Assembly (NCBI RefSeq): GCF_010729305.1
Contig: NZ_AP022574.1
Coordinates: forward strand, 3,596,001 to 3,660,000
Origin: Mycolicibacterium psychrotolerans
GTDB taxonomy: Bacteria > Actinomycetota > Actinomycetes > Mycobacteriales > Mycobacteriaceae
Reading direction: 5' to 3'
Length of the DNA: 64,000 bases
This document shows, piece by piece, positions 45,275 through 54,428 of this stretch. The translations under genes and the position numbers were made by a program. Each line of letters starts with the position of its first letter. Position 1 is the first letter of the stretch. A model generated the notes under the pieces. The model saw only the letters and a list, made by a program, of their open reading frames with translations, was not told the origin of the DNA and did not search any database.

Positions 45275-46750
45275 TCACTCCAGCGTCGCGGTGCCATCGG
45301 GATGCACCCGCACCGCCGCGCCGGCGATGTCGTCGGCGATCGTGGTCTCCGCCGCGTCGGTGCCGGTGATCACGGCCAACACCCGGGCGTCCTCGGGCGT
45401 GCGCACCGCGAGGAACGCCTTCTCGGGTTCGCCGTCGCGCCCGACCGGCGTCGTCCACGATTCGACCCTGCCCACCCCGCTCCAGTCCACGAGTTCGGTG
45501 CGGGTGGGCTCCCGGTCGACGGCGTCTTGCACGTCCTCCCAACGGAATTCGTGCAGCGGCGGCTCCGTCCCGTAGACCCCCATGCTGTGCTTGGTCAGGT
45601 AGCCGCCGTTGGCGGTGACCAGCCCGCGGGTACCCGGCCGCACGGCGAGGTGCTCGGCCATCGTCGCGATGGAGTGGGTGACGTAGTTGTTCCAGGGCCC
45701 GCCGGCGAAGGTCAGCCCGCCGGTCACCGTCAGCGGCCGCGCGGGATCGCCGAGCGGCAGACCGAGCTCACGCGCGGCGACCTGCACGGCCGACGGGAAG
45801 CAGGAGTACACGTCGATCAGGTCGAGGTCGTCGACACCGGTGTCGGCGAGTTCGAGGACGCGCCGGCCGGCGATCCTGATCGCCGGCGAGGTGTGGAACT
45901 CGGCCCGCTCCCCGATCGCGTACGTGTCGTGGGCGTCGGTGCCGGCGTACGGGAACACCCAACGCTCCGTGGGGATCTGCAGATAGGTGGCCTTCTCGGC
46001 CGAGGCCAGGATCAGCACCGCACCCTGATCCACCATGTTGTTGGAGTTCATCAGCTTCGTGTACGGCCAGCTGATCATCCTGTTGTCGGCCGACGGTTGG
46101 TAGATCTGTTCGGGGCTGTAGGTCTCCCGGTTCCACGCGTGCGGGTTGCCCGCGGCCACCCGCGAGAACTGCGCCCACAGTTCGCCGATGCGTTGCCGGT
46201 GAACCTGGCTGCTCTCCCCCGCGGCGATGCGCACCGCCTGCTCGAACATCGGGTACACATAGGCCGGACGGTCGAGGTGGATCTTCAGGTCGCCGGGCCC
46301 GGCCATCGGCATGGTCTCGTCGGAGCCGGGCGCCAACGGCACGGACTCGTCCTGCTTCGTCCAGTTCGCCTTCGTGCCTGCGGCGCGCATCTTCGTCTTC
46401 GTGCGCCAGGTCTCCGCGCCGGCGATCAGCACGAGGTCCGCCCTGCCCTGCTGGATGTCCAGGCATGCCTGGTTCACCAATGTCTGCGGGACGTTGCCGC
46501 CGATCCCGGTGTAGCGGGTCACCGCCTTGTCGGCGCGAAGACGTTGCGCCAGAAGCAGACCCGGATCGCGGTAGCGCCACGACAGCAGGTTGACCACCCG
46601 TACCGCGTCGACCGCCTCGAGCACCCGCGGATCGGCGGCCTCGCGGGCGGCGGCGACCATCAGGTCGACGGGTTCTGCTTCGGGATTCTCGGTGTGCTGG
46701 TTGACCTGGCCGTAGCCGACGAGAACCGGTGTGCGGGGATCGAGGGGCAT
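45275..46750 (-). CDS. Thiolase-superfamily protein (Rv1867-like)
   Basis: 491 residues of the thiolase superfamily, in a branch annotated as acetyl-CoA acetyltransferase-like (M. tuberculosis Rv1867 from memory). LVGYGQVNQHTENPEAEPVDLM opens the fold; PQTLVNQACLDIQQGRADLVLIAGAE is the position of the nucleophile, where the Cys is followed by Leu; SCFPSAVQVAARELGLP, GGLTFAGGPWNNYVTHS and GGYLTKHSMGVYGTEP carry the remaining conserved residues. A C-terminal OB-like extension (about residues 410-491) is added. It lies 6 bp from the CoA-transferase gene, and the pair is conserved as Rv1866-Rv1867, suggesting a joint acyl-CoA pathway. Confidence 0.86.
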   Translation of the reverse strand: MPLDPRTPVLVGYGQVNQHTENPEAEPVDLMVAAAREAADPRVLEAVDAVRVVNLLSWRYRDPGLLLAQRLRADKAVTRYTGIGGNVPQTLVNQACLDIQQGRADLVLIAGAETWRTKTKMRAAGTKANWTKQDESVPLAPGSDETMPMAGPGDLKIHLDRPAYVYPMFEQAVRIAAGESSQVHRQRIGELWAQFSRVAAGNPHAWNRETYSPEQIYQPSADNRMISWPYTKLMNSNNMVDQGAVLILASAEKATYLQIPTERWVFPYAGTDAHDTYAIGERAEFHTSPAIRIAGRRVLELADTGVDDLDLIDVYSCFPSAVQVAARELGLPLGDPARPLTVTGGLTFAGGPWNNYVTHSIATMAEHLAVRPGTRGLVTANGGYLTKHSMGVYGTEPPLHEFRWEDVQDAVDREPTRTELVDWSGVGRVESWTTPVGRDGEPEKAFLAVRTPEDARVLAVITGTDAAETTIADDIAGAAVRVHPDGTATLE

Positions 46751-46756
46751 GGATGC

Positions 46757-49114
46757 TCAACCTTCCTGGGGGGTGTCGTCGGCGAACAGCGCGCCGTCGG
46801 CGATGAGTTCGTGGATCCGGGCGTCGTCGAGACCGAGCACCCGCCTGCAGAGGTCGCGGGTGTGCTCGCCGGGCATCGGAGCCGGGCGCAGCGGCGCGCG
46901 GGCAATCCGACGGTACCGGGCCGGTGCGGTCTCGGCTGGAATCGGCTTGTCCAGCAGCGGATGCACCATCTCGGTGAACAGTTCCCGGAAGACGACCTGC
47001 GGGTCGGCCGGCACGTCCGCCGCGCGTTGCATCGGCGCTGCCGGCACTCCGTGGCGCTGCAGCAGGCCGGCGACGTCGTCCTTGTCGCGCACGGACGTCC
47101 AGGCCCCGACGGCGGCGATCAGTCCGGCCCGGTCGGCGGGCAGACCGGGAGAACCCATCACCGCGGCCAGGGTGTCGCGGTCCGCGGGGCCGCGCACCGA
47201 GACGACACACCATTCGTCCTCCCCGGCGCACGGGCACACCGCGTGCACGGCGTCGTCGTCGACAACGGGAAGCCCTGCTGCGCGGGCAGATTCGACGACG
47301 TAACGGTCGGCGAGCTGGTTGATCGCCGCCTCGGCCTGGGAGATGTGCACGTGCGCGCCGCAGCCCTGCCGGTCGCGGCGGATCAGGGCGGCCAGCGCGG
47401 CGATCGCGGTCAGCCTGCCCACCACGTGGTCGGGGAAGATCGTCGTCGCGTCGAAGAACGCGCCGGGCGGGGCGTCGGGCGAGGTCCACAGGTGGGTGAT
47501 GCCGGTGCACGCCCGCACCAGCGGGCCGTATCCCATCTGGGCGCTCCAGAGCCCGCGGTCGCCGTAGGCGCTGCTCTCGGCCAGCACGATGTCCGGGTTC
47601 ACTTCGCGCAGTCGCTCGTAGGAGAAGCCGAGAGAGGCCAGCGTGCCGGGCTTGAAGTTGGCGAACACCGCGTCGGCGTCGGCGACCAGACGGGCGAACA
47701 GGTCCGCGCCGCGCGGGTGGCGCAGATCCAGACCGAGGCTGTACTCGTTGCGGTGCGTCAGCGCCCACGACCGGCTCATCAGCCGGCCGGGCGGGCTCTG
47801 GCGCAGCCCATCGGGATACGCGGCGCTCTCGATCTTGATGACCTCCGCGCCGAGGTCGGCGAACAACCGCCCCAGTTCGCCGCCGGCGACGATCACCCCG
47901 AGATCGAGGATGCGCAGGCCCTCCAGCGGGCGTGCCGCACCGGGCGGCACCGAGGTCGGTGCCGGTGCCGCGGGCTGCGGCCACGCGGCCTCACCGGAGC
48001 CGGGTTCAGCTGCGGGACTGCGGAACCCGTGATGCTCGCCGTCGACGACGAACGGCCCAACCGGAATCGCGATGCGCGCCTGCGGGGTGAGCGGCGCCTC
48101 GGCGATCGCTCCCACGTCGCGGAAGTGCTCAGCCGACAACGCCTCCCGCGGGGTTCGGACCGCCGCGATCGGCACCCCCCGTTCCTGGCCCTGCGCGACG
48201 AGGCTGTCCATCGTCTGCGGCGCGAACAGGGCCCCGATCGCTGCGTTGAGTTCCGCCGACGCGGCGTAGCGCGCGGCGATGGTGTCGAACTCCGGGCCCG
48301 CGAACCGTTCCGGTTCACCCAGCCATGCCCGCATCCCCCGCCACTGGCGCGGCGAGAGCAGGCAGATGCGCACGTGCCCGTCGCGGCACCCGAAGACCGG
48401 GTAGATCTGCTGGTTGCGGGGGCGGCCGCGCCACAGCTGAGCCGGCTGCTTCAGCCCGACCGCGGCCTGCCCCTCGGAGCCGTACGGCGGATCGAGGGCC
48501 TGCACCACCGCCTCGAACCGGGAGAAATCGATGAAATCGCCTGTGCCGCAACGGAGCCTGTCAAAGTAGGCGATCAGTACCGCCCACGCCGCCTGCACCG
48601 CCGCGGTCGCCGAGGCCACTCCCGGCGGTGGCAGGATCGGCGTTCCGGTCGACGGCCCGGTGCGCGAGAGTGCCGAGGACATCGCGTAGAAGACCGCGTC
48701 GGTGGCGCGCCACGACGCGCGCGGACCCTCCAGTCCGAAGTCGGTGACCGACAGCGTGACCAGGTGGGGGTGCCGGTCGGCCAGCTCGGCGCACGACGTT
48801 CCGAAAGGCGCTGCCCCGCTGGGGTTTCCGCTGTCGATGACGATGTCCGCGGTGGCGGCGAGTTCGAGCAGCCGGCGCCGGTCGCCGTCATCGGCCGGAT
48901 CGAGAATTGCACAGCGCTTGTCGGCGTTGTCGAGCGCGAACCCGATGCTGGCGTCGGCGACGGTCGGCGCCGCGAGACGGGCCGGGCTGCCGCCGGGCGG
49001 CTCGATCTTGCAGACGTCGGCGCCCAGGTCGGCCAGGATGCGGCCCACGGCATCCGCGTCACCAACGGACAGATCGAGCACGCGCACGGACGTCAGCAAG
49101 CCAGCCTCGCCCAT
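46757..49114 (-). CDS. Double-domain CaiB/BaiF CoA-transferase family protein (Rv1866-like)
   Basis: 785 residues containing two family III CoA-transferase domains: one in residues about 8-365 (RVLDLSVGDADAVGRILADLGADVCKIEPP) and one in about 395-785 (LRILDLGVIVAGGELGRLFADLGAEVIKIESAAYPDG, FANFKPGTLASLGFSYERL). Normal family members have one domain and work as interlocked dimers, so the fusion may be a covalent dimer. The first copy looks less conserved. These enzymes move CoA between acids, or epimerise 2-methylacyl-CoAs. Length and arrangement agree with M. tuberculosis Rv1866 (about 778 residues). Its neighbour is a thiolase-like protein. Confidence 0.88.
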   Translation of the reverse strand: MGEAGLLTSVRVLDLSVGDADAVGRILADLGADVCKIEPPGGSPARLAAPTVADASIGFALDNADKRCAILDPADDGDRRRLLELAATADIVIDSGNPSGAAPFGTSCAELADRHPHLVTLSVTDFGLEGPRASWRATDAVFYAMSSALSRTGPSTGTPILPPPGVASATAAVQAAWAVLIAYFDRLRCGTGDFIDFSRFEAVVQALDPPYGSEGQAAVGLKQPAQLWRGRPRNQQIYPVFGCRDGHVRICLLSPRQWRGMRAWLGEPERFAGPEFDTIAARYAASAELNAAIGALFAPQTMDSLVAQGQERGVPIAAVRTPREALSAEHFRDVGAIAEAPLTPQARIAIPVGPFVVDGEHHGFRSPAAEPGSGEAAWPQPAAPAPTSVPPGAARPLEGLRILDLGVIVAGGELGRLFADLGAEVIKIESAAYPDGLRQSPPGRLMSRSWALTHRNEYSLGLDLRHPRGADLFARLVADADAVFANFKPGTLASLGFSYERLREVNPDIVLAESSAYGDRGLWSAQMGYGPLVRACTGITHLWTSPDAPPGAFFDATTIFPDHVVGRLTAIAALAALIRRDRQGCGAHVHISQAEAAINQLADRYVVESARAAGLPVVDDDAVHAVCPCAGEDEWCVVSVRGPADRDTLAAVMGSPGLPADRAGLIAAVGAWTSVRDKDDVAGLLQRHGVPAAPMQRAADVPADPQVVFRELFTEMVHPLLDKPIPAETAPARYRRIARAPLRPAPMPGEHTRDLCRRVLGLDDARIHELIADGALFADDTPQEG

Positions 49115-49215
49115 CGCTGATGTCCGCCCTTCTGTGATGACCGCTCGCGAAAGATTAACGCCCCGGTCATCGGGTACGGGTTGACGGTGTACCGGAGCCG
49201 GGTTGGATGAGGGCG

Positions 49216-51687
49216 ATGACGACTGCTGCGTGGACGACCGTGGAACGACAGCCGCTGAGCGACGCGATGGTCGATCGGCTGGACCGGTGGTGGCGGGCCG
49301 CCAACTATCTCTCGGTGGGCCAGATCTATCTGCTCGACAATCCGTTGCTGCGCACCCCCCTGGTCCGTGACGACGTCAAGCCGCGGCTGCTCGGGCACTG
49401 GGGCACCACGCCGGGCCTGAACTTCCTCTACGCCCACCTGAACCGGGTCATCGCCGAACGCGGACAGTCGACGATCTATCTGACGGGCCCCGGCCACGGC
49501 GGACCCGGTCTGGTGGCCAGCGCCTACCTCGACGGCACCTACAGCGAGGTCTACCCGGACATCACGCCCGACGCCGAGGGCATGCGCCGGCTGTTCCGTC
49601 AGTTCTCCTTCCCCGGCGGCATCCCGTCTCACGTCGCCCCCGAGACGCCGGGGTCGATCCACGAAGGCGGTGAGCTCGGCTACGTGCTGTCGCACGCCTA
49701 CGGCGCCGCGTTCGACAATCCCGACCTCCTGGTCGCCGCGGTGGTCGGCGACGGTGAGGCGGAGACCGGGCCGCTGGCCACCAGCTGGCACTCCAACAAG
49801 CTGGCCAATCCCGCCCACGACGGCGTGGTGCTGCCGATCCTGCACCTCAACGGCTACAAGATCGCGAACCCGACCGTGCTGGCGCGGATCCCCGAGGACG
49901 AACTGCGCAGTCTGATGGTCGGCTACGGACACACGCCGTACTTCTTCGAGGTGCCCGACGATCAGTCCGCAGAGGATCATGCGGACGCGCACCGCCGGTT
50001 CGCGACCCTGCTCGACGACGTCCTCGACGAGATCGCCGCCATCAAGTCCCGCGCCGCCGACGGCGACGACTCGCGGCCGTCCTGGCCGATGATCGTGTTC
50101 CGGACCCCGAAGGGGTGGACCGGGCCGGCCACCATCGACGGCAAGAAGACCACCGGATCCTGGCGCGCCCACCAAGTGCCCCTGGCCAGTGCCCGCGACA
50201 CGCGGGAGCACCTCGCGGTGCTCGGCGACTGGCTGGCCTCCTACCGCGCCGACGAGCTGTTCGACGAGGACGGCAGGCTGCACGACGAAATCGCGGCGCT
50301 CGCGCCGAAGGGTCCGCTGCGGATGAGCGACAACCCGCACACCAACGGCGGGCTCCTGCTCAAGGATCTGCGCCTGCCCGACTTCCGGTCCTTCGGGGTG
50401 GACGTGCCCGCCCCCGGCGCAACGGTCGCCGAGGCCACCCGCGTCCTCGGCCAGTGGCTGACCGAGGTGATCCGCCTCAATCCCGACAACTTCCGCATCT
50501 TCGGTCCCGACGAGACCGCCTCGAACCGGTTGCAGGCCGTCTACGACGCCACCGACAAGCAGTGGAACGCCGATCTGGTCGGTCCCGAGGTCGACGAGCA
50601 CCTGGCCCGGGTGGGGCGCGTGGTCGAGATGCTCTCCGAGCACCAGTGCCAGGGCTGGCTCGAGGGCTACCTGTTGACCGGCAGGCACGGGCTGTTCAAC
50701 TGCTACGAGGCGTTCATCCACATCGTCGACTCGATGCTCAACCAGCACGCCAAGTGGCTGAAGGTCACCGACGAGATCCCGTGGCGGCGTCCCATCTCGA
50801 GCCTGAACTACCTTCTGTCCAGCCATGTCTGGCGCCAGGACCACAACGGGTTCTCCCATCAGGATCCCGGGTTCATCGACCACGTCGTCAACAAGAGCGC
50901 CCACGTGGTGCGGGTCTACCTGCCACCGGACGCCAACACGCTGCTGTCCACCTACGACCACTGCCTGCGCTCGCGCCAGTACGTCAACGTCGTGGTCTCC
51001 GGCAAGCAGCCCTCCCCGAACTTCCTGACCATGGAGCAGGCGATCGCGCACTGCACGCGCGGCCTCGGCATCTGGGAGTGGGCCGGCAGTGAGGTGCTCG
51101 GCACCGATCCCGACGTCGTGCTGGCCTCGGCGGGCGACATCCCGACGCTGGAGGCGCTCGCGGCCGCGGACATCCTGCGCCGGCACCTGCCCGACCTGAA
51201 GGTGCGGTTCGTCAACGTGGTGGACCTGATGCGGCTACAGGACGACACCGAACATCCGCACGGGCTGTCCAGCCGGAACTTCGACATGATCTTCACCACG
51301 GACAGGCCGATCATCTTCGCCTACCACGGCTACCCCTGGCTGATCCACCGGCTGACCTACCGGCGCACCGGTCACGCCAACCTGCACGTGCGCGGCTACA
51401 AGGAGGAGGGCACCACGACGACGCCGTTCGACATGGTGATGCTCAACGACCTCGACCGCTACCACCTGGTGATGGACGTCATCGACCGCGTTCCGTCACT
51501 GGGCTCCCGGTGCGCCACGCTGCGCCAGCAGATGGCCGACAAGCGCATCGCCGCCCGCGAGTACACCCGCGCCCACGGTGACGACATCGGTGAGGTCAAG
51601 GACTGGGTGTGGCCCGCCGCCCGGGAGTCCGGGTTCGGTGTCGGTGCCGCCGACGCCGCCGCCGACACCGGCGGCGACAACGAGTAG
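49216..51687 (+). CDS. xfp: Xylulose-5-P/fructose-6-P phosphoketolase
   Basis: About 823 residues of the thiamine-diphosphate phosphoketolase family, splitting xylulose 5-phosphate (or fructose 6-phosphate) with phosphate into acetyl phosphate and an aldose phosphate. Motifs: LGHWGTTPGLNFLYAHLNR, LTGPGHGGPGLVASAYLDG, the ThDP motif GDGEAETGPLATSWHSNK, HLNGYKIANPT, FGPDETASNR, GRHGLFNCYEAFIHIVDSM and YKEEGTTTTPFDM. All three domains are full length. ATG at 49216 has GAGGG upstream; ATG 49207 is in frame too. No acetate kinase or phosphotransacetylase gene is adjacent, so acetyl phosphate must be used elsewhere. Confidence 0.95.
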   Translation: MTTAAWTTVERQPLSDAMVDRLDRWWRAANYLSVGQIYLLDNPLLRTPLVRDDVKPRLLGHWGTTPGLNFLYAHLNRVIAERGQSTIYLTGPGHGGPGLVASAYLDGTYSEVYPDITPDAEGMRRLFRQFSFPGGIPSHVAPETPGSIHEGGELGYVLSHAYGAAFDNPDLLVAAVVGDGEAETGPLATSWHSNKLANPAHDGVVLPILHLNGYKIANPTVLARIPEDELRSLMVGYGHTPYFFEVPDDQSAEDHADAHRRFATLLDDVLDEIAAIKSRAADGDDSRPSWPMIVFRTPKGWTGPATIDGKKTTGSWRAHQVPLASARDTREHLAVLGDWLASYRADELFDEDGRLHDEIAALAPKGPLRMSDNPHTNGGLLLKDLRLPDFRSFGVDVPAPGATVAEATRVLGQWLTEVIRLNPDNFRIFGPDETASNRLQAVYDATDKQWNADLVGPEVDEHLARVGRVVEMLSEHQCQGWLEGYLLTGRHGLFNCYEAFIHIVDSMLNQHAKWLKVTDEIPWRRPISSLNYLLSSHVWRQDHNGFSHQDPGFIDHVVNKSAHVVRVYLPPDANTLLSTYDHCLRSRQYVNVVVSGKQPSPNFLTMEQAIAHCTRGLGIWEWAGSEVLGTDPDVVLASAGDIPTLEALAAADILRRHLPDLKVRFVNVVDLMRLQDDTEHPHGLSSRNFDMIFTTDRPIIFAYHGYPWLIHRLTYRRTGHANLHVRGYKEEGTTTTPFDMVMLNDLDRYHLVMDVIDRVPSLGSRCATLRQQMADKRIAAREYTRAHGDDIGEVKDWVWPAARESGFGVGAADAAADTGGDNE

Positions 51688-51729
51688 CTGAGCAGGGCCT
51701 CCGTTTCCGTTCGGTACCCTGGAGCGGTT

Positions 51730-52491
51730 ATGTCTGACGTCAGCGTCATTTCCGACGAGCCCCACCCGCTGGTGGGGCAGTTGGCGGCGCTGCACCATTT
51801 CCGCACCTACGTCGACGTCGCGGTCGTCGTCGTCGTGCTGGCGCTGACCAACCTGCTCGCCCATTTCACGACGCCGTGGGCCAACGTCGCGGTGGTCCCG
51901 GTTGCCGCGGTCGTGCTGGTCGCGCTGGTGCGCTCCCGCGGGCTGGGCTGGTCGGAGCTGGGGCTGGGCCGCGAGCACTGGCGCTCGGGCGCCGGCTACG
52001 CGCTGGGCGCCGTGGGTCTGGTCGGCATCGTAATCGCGATTGGGGCGCTGCTGCCCTGGACCCGGCCGATGTTCCTCAACGACCACTACGCGACGCTGTC
52101 CGGCGCCCTGGTGGCCTCGATGATCATCATCCCGCTGCAGACCGTCATTCCCGAAGAGCTCGCGTTCCGCGGAGTCCTGCACGGCGCGCTGGACCGCGCC
52201 TGGGGCTTCCGCGGCGTCGCGGCGGCGGGTTCGCTGCTGTTCGGGCTGTGGCACATCGCGTCGTCGCTCGGGCTCACAGCGGGCAACGTCGGCTTCACCC
52301 GGGTCCTCGGCGGAGGGGTCTTCGGCATGGTCGCCGGCGTCGTCGGCGCCGTCCTCGCGACCGCCGCGGCCGGCTTCGTGTTCACCTGGCTGCGCCGCCG
52401 CAGCGGCAGTCTGATCGCGCCGATCGCACTGCACTGGTCGCTCAACGGGCTGGGCGCTCTCGCCGCGGCCCTGGTGTGGCACCTCAGCTGA
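51730..52491 (+). CDS. CPBP-family intramembrane metalloprotease (CAAX-like)
   Basis: 253 residues with about seven membrane helices. The Abi/CPBP motifs are visible: EELAFRGVLHGAL (the EExxxR glutamates and arginine), LLFGLWHIASSLG (histidine) and IALHWSLNGLG (second histidine and Asn). Family members are eukaryotic Rce1-like endopeptidases or bacteriocin-immunity proteins. It probably corresponds to the integral membrane protein Rv1863c in the same neighbourhood of M. tuberculosis (from memory). Its 3' end overlaps the convergent TetR gene by 8 bp. The ATG at 51730 lies about 40 bp after the xfp stop. Confidence 0.85.
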   Translation: MSDVSVISDEPHPLVGQLAALHHFRTYVDVAVVVVVLALTNLLAHFTTPWANVAVVPVAAVVLVALVRSRGLGWSELGLGREHWRSGAGYALGAVGLVGIVIAIGALLPWTRPMFLNDHYATLSGALVASMIIIPLQTVIPEELAFRGVLHGALDRAWGFRGVAAAGSLLFGLWHIASSLGLTAGNVGFTRVLGGGVFGMVAGVVGAVLATAAAGFVFTWLRRRSGSLIAPIALHWSLNGLGALAAALVWHLS

Positions 52492-53074
52492 GCGTCCGCC
52501 CGGCGCGCAGTCCCAGCATGCGGCGACCACCGGCGATCAATTCCGCGCGCAGCGCGTCGTCGTCGAGGCCGTCGAAGGGCAGGCCCACCGCGCCGGCGAT
52601 CCCGGCCATGACGATCGCCGCCTTCACCTGACCTCGTGGGCCGGGGTCGGCGCCGGCGAGAAGGTCGATCTGGCGTCGCACGATCGCCGCCCACTCCGGC
52701 CGGGCGCGCAGGAAGTCGACGACGGCCGGGTCGCCGCTGAACACCGGGAACAGGTCGCGGTTGGCCACCGCGAGCGCGGCGTACCCGGTGAGCATGCGGT
52801 CCGCACGTGACCGCGGGGTGCGTTGCGACGCGGCGTGCTCGGTCAACTCGGCGACCCGTTCGATGAGTGGTTCGATGATCGCGCCCAGAAGGTCGTCGCG
52901 CGTCCGGAAATGGTGGTAGATGGCCGATTTCGTGAAGCCGAGCTCATCGGAGATCATCTGCAGCGACGTCGCCGCGACACTGTGCTTCCTGAAGAGTTCG
53001 ATCGCGACATCCATGAGGCGCGCACGGGTCGATCCGTCGTCGGCGGCACCACCGTTGTTCCTACGGCTGACCAT
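52484..53074 (-). CDS. TetR-family repressor of the adjacent SDR
   Basis: 196 residues. Helix-turn-helix: LMDVAIELFRKHSVAATSLQMISDELGFTKSAIYHHFRTRDDLLGAI, a near-perfect TetR_N. C-terminal domain helical with MAGIAGAVGLPFDGLDDDALR. Divergent from the SDR gene at 53138; the 63-bp gap holds a perfect palindrome next to its own start codon, so it should control both. The inducer is probably the SDR substrate or a related steroid or terpenoid, by analogy only. Confidence 0.9.
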   Translation of the reverse strand: MVSRRNNGGAADDGSTRARLMDVAIELFRKHSVAATSLQMISDELGFTKSAIYHHFRTRDDLLGAIIEPLIERVAELTEHAASQRTPRSRADRMLTGYAALAVANRDLFPVFSGDPAVVDFLRARPEWAAIVRRQIDLLAGADPGPRGQVKAAIVMAGIAGAVGLPFDGLDDDALRAELIAGGRRMLGLRAGRTLS

Positions 53075-53075
53075 C

Positions 53076-53096
53076 CGTACAGGTTACTCCTGTACG
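53076..53096. promoter_or_regulatory. TetR operator
   Basis: CGTACAGG (53076-53083) and CCTGTACG (53089-53096) form a perfect 8-bp inverted repeat with a TTACT spacer, 2 bp upstream of the TetR start codon and 42 bp upstream of the SDR start. Confidence 0.75.
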
Positions 53097-53137
53097 TTTG
53101 GTCAGGAATCCGCATGCTGAGAGAGAAGGAATGTCTC

Positions 53138-53992
53138 ATGCCCGTCGACTTCGGCAAGAGCCGCCGGACCCCCTTCGACCTGTCCGGCAAGGTCGTGGTC
53201 GTCGTGGGCGGAGGGCAGATGTCCGGACCCAAGATCGGCAACGGCCGGGCCAGCGCCATCGTCGCGGCGCGCCACGGTGCCGAGGTCGTGGTCGTCGACA
53301 TCGACCCGGGCAGCGCCGCCCAGACCGTCGACGCGATCACCGCCGAGGGTGGCCTCGCCTATGCGCTCGAGGCCGACGTCTCCGAGGAACAGGACTGCCG
53401 CCGGATCTTCGACGTCGCGGTGGAGCGCAGTGGGCGCGTCGACGGCATGGTGTACAGCGTGGCGATCAACCCGCCTTTCGACATCGCGACGAACACCATG
53501 GCGCGCACCGACTTCCACCACGGCATCGACGTCAACCTGCTCGGCTGCTACTACTGCAATCTCCACGGCGCGCAGGCCATGCAACGCAACGACGGCGATA
53601 CGACGGGCAGCATCGTCAACATCTCGTCGATCGCCAGCATCAAGAACGAGATCGGGCTGAACATCGGGATCATGCCGTACACGCTGGGCAAGTGCGGGCT
53701 GAACCACATCACCGAGCTGACCGCGGTGCAGTTCGCCGGCGCCGGCATCCGGGCGAACACGCTGATGCTCGGGCCGATCGATTCGACGCTGGGTACTCAC
53801 GACGCACAGTCACTGTTCGGCCTCGACCCGACCGAGGTCGACGAGGTCTACCGTGACACCGTCCGGCTCAAGATGGGGCGTGCCACCGCGTGGGAGACCG
53901 GCTACGCCGTGCTCTACCTGCTGGCCGACGAGTCGCGGTTCATGACCGGTCAGCAGATCCGGCTCGACGGCGGCGCCACCGTCGTGCGGTGA
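53138..53992 (+). CDS. SDR-family oxidoreductase with atypical glycine loop
   Basis: 284 residues. The fold start GKVVVVVGGGQMSGPKIGNGRASAI has an inserted, Gly-rich nucleotide loop instead of TGxxxGIG, then VVVDIDPGSAAQTV (acidic residue, NAD preference), MVYSVAINPPFD in place of NNAG, catalytic Ser in VNISSIASIK and YxxxK as PYTLGKCG. The C-terminus MTGQQIRLDGGATV is classical. ATG at 53138 follows GAAGGA; the ATG at 53131 is out of frame. Under the divergent TetR repressor. Relatives with this loop occur in actinobacterial degradation loci; substrate unknown. Confidence 0.85.
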   Translation: MPVDFGKSRRTPFDLSGKVVVVVGGGQMSGPKIGNGRASAIVAARHGAEVVVVDIDPGSAAQTVDAITAEGGLAYALEADVSEEQDCRRIFDVAVERSGRVDGMVYSVAINPPFDIATNTMARTDFHHGIDVNLLGCYYCNLHGAQAMQRNDGDTTGSIVNISSIASIKNEIGLNIGIMPYTLGKCGLNHITELTAVQFAGAGIRANTLMLGPIDSTLGTHDAQSLFGLDPTEVDEVYRDTVRLKMGRATAWETGYAVLYLLADESRFMTGQQIRLDGGATVVR

Positions 53993-53999
53993 GCGTGAG

Positions 54000-54305
54000 C
54001 TAAACCCTGCGCTTCTGCACCATGCCGACGATCCACAGCAGGATCACCGCACCGAGGATCGCGGTGAACAGCGTGAACCACCACCCTCCCCCGGCGGTGT
54101 CGAGGAAGAAGCTCAGCAGGAAGCCGCCGATCAGTGCGCCGATGACGCCGATGACGATGTTCATCAGGATGCCCGAGCCGGACCCCTTGACGATCTTCCC
54201 GGCAATCCAGCCGGCGATCGCGCCGATGATGATGTAACCGATCCAGCCCACGCTCGTCTGCGTCGACGAACGGGCGAGAAATTCGGTTGCCGCCATGATC
54301 TCCAT
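54000..54305 (-). CDS. GlsB/YeaQ/YmgE-family small membrane protein (Rv1861-like)
   Basis: 101 residues with three hydrophobic helices: GWIGYIIIGAIAGWIAGKIVKG, MNIVIGVIGALIGGFLLSFF and WWFTLFTAILGAVILLWIVGM. The glycine-rich helices and G-W-I-A-G motif define the transglycosylase-associated (GlsB) family, stress-linked membrane proteins of unknown mechanism. Length and place beside apa match M. tuberculosis Rv1861. ATG at 54305 follows GGAGATC; ATG at 54296 is also possible. Confidence 0.82.
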   Translation of the reverse strand: MEIMAATEFLARSSTQTSVGWIGYIIIGAIAGWIAGKIVKGSGSGILMNIVIGVIGALIGGFLLSFFLDTAGGGWWFTLFTAILGAVILLWIVGMVQKRRV

Positions 54306-54428
54306 GAGGATCTCCTGCCTGTTGCCAGCCAGGCCCGGAGCAGCCGCGCCCAGGCCCTCACCCAGATATAGCGGGCGAAGGTAACGGTTCGGCCATGCAA
54401 TCGGAAACGATCACACGCGAATCATCGG

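Noticed and set aside
45302..49120. 1272-residue open frame on the + strand
   Set aside because: It lies antisense to the thiolase-like and CoA-transferase genes, which have clear family motifs. The composition is typical of shadow frames in high-GC DNA.
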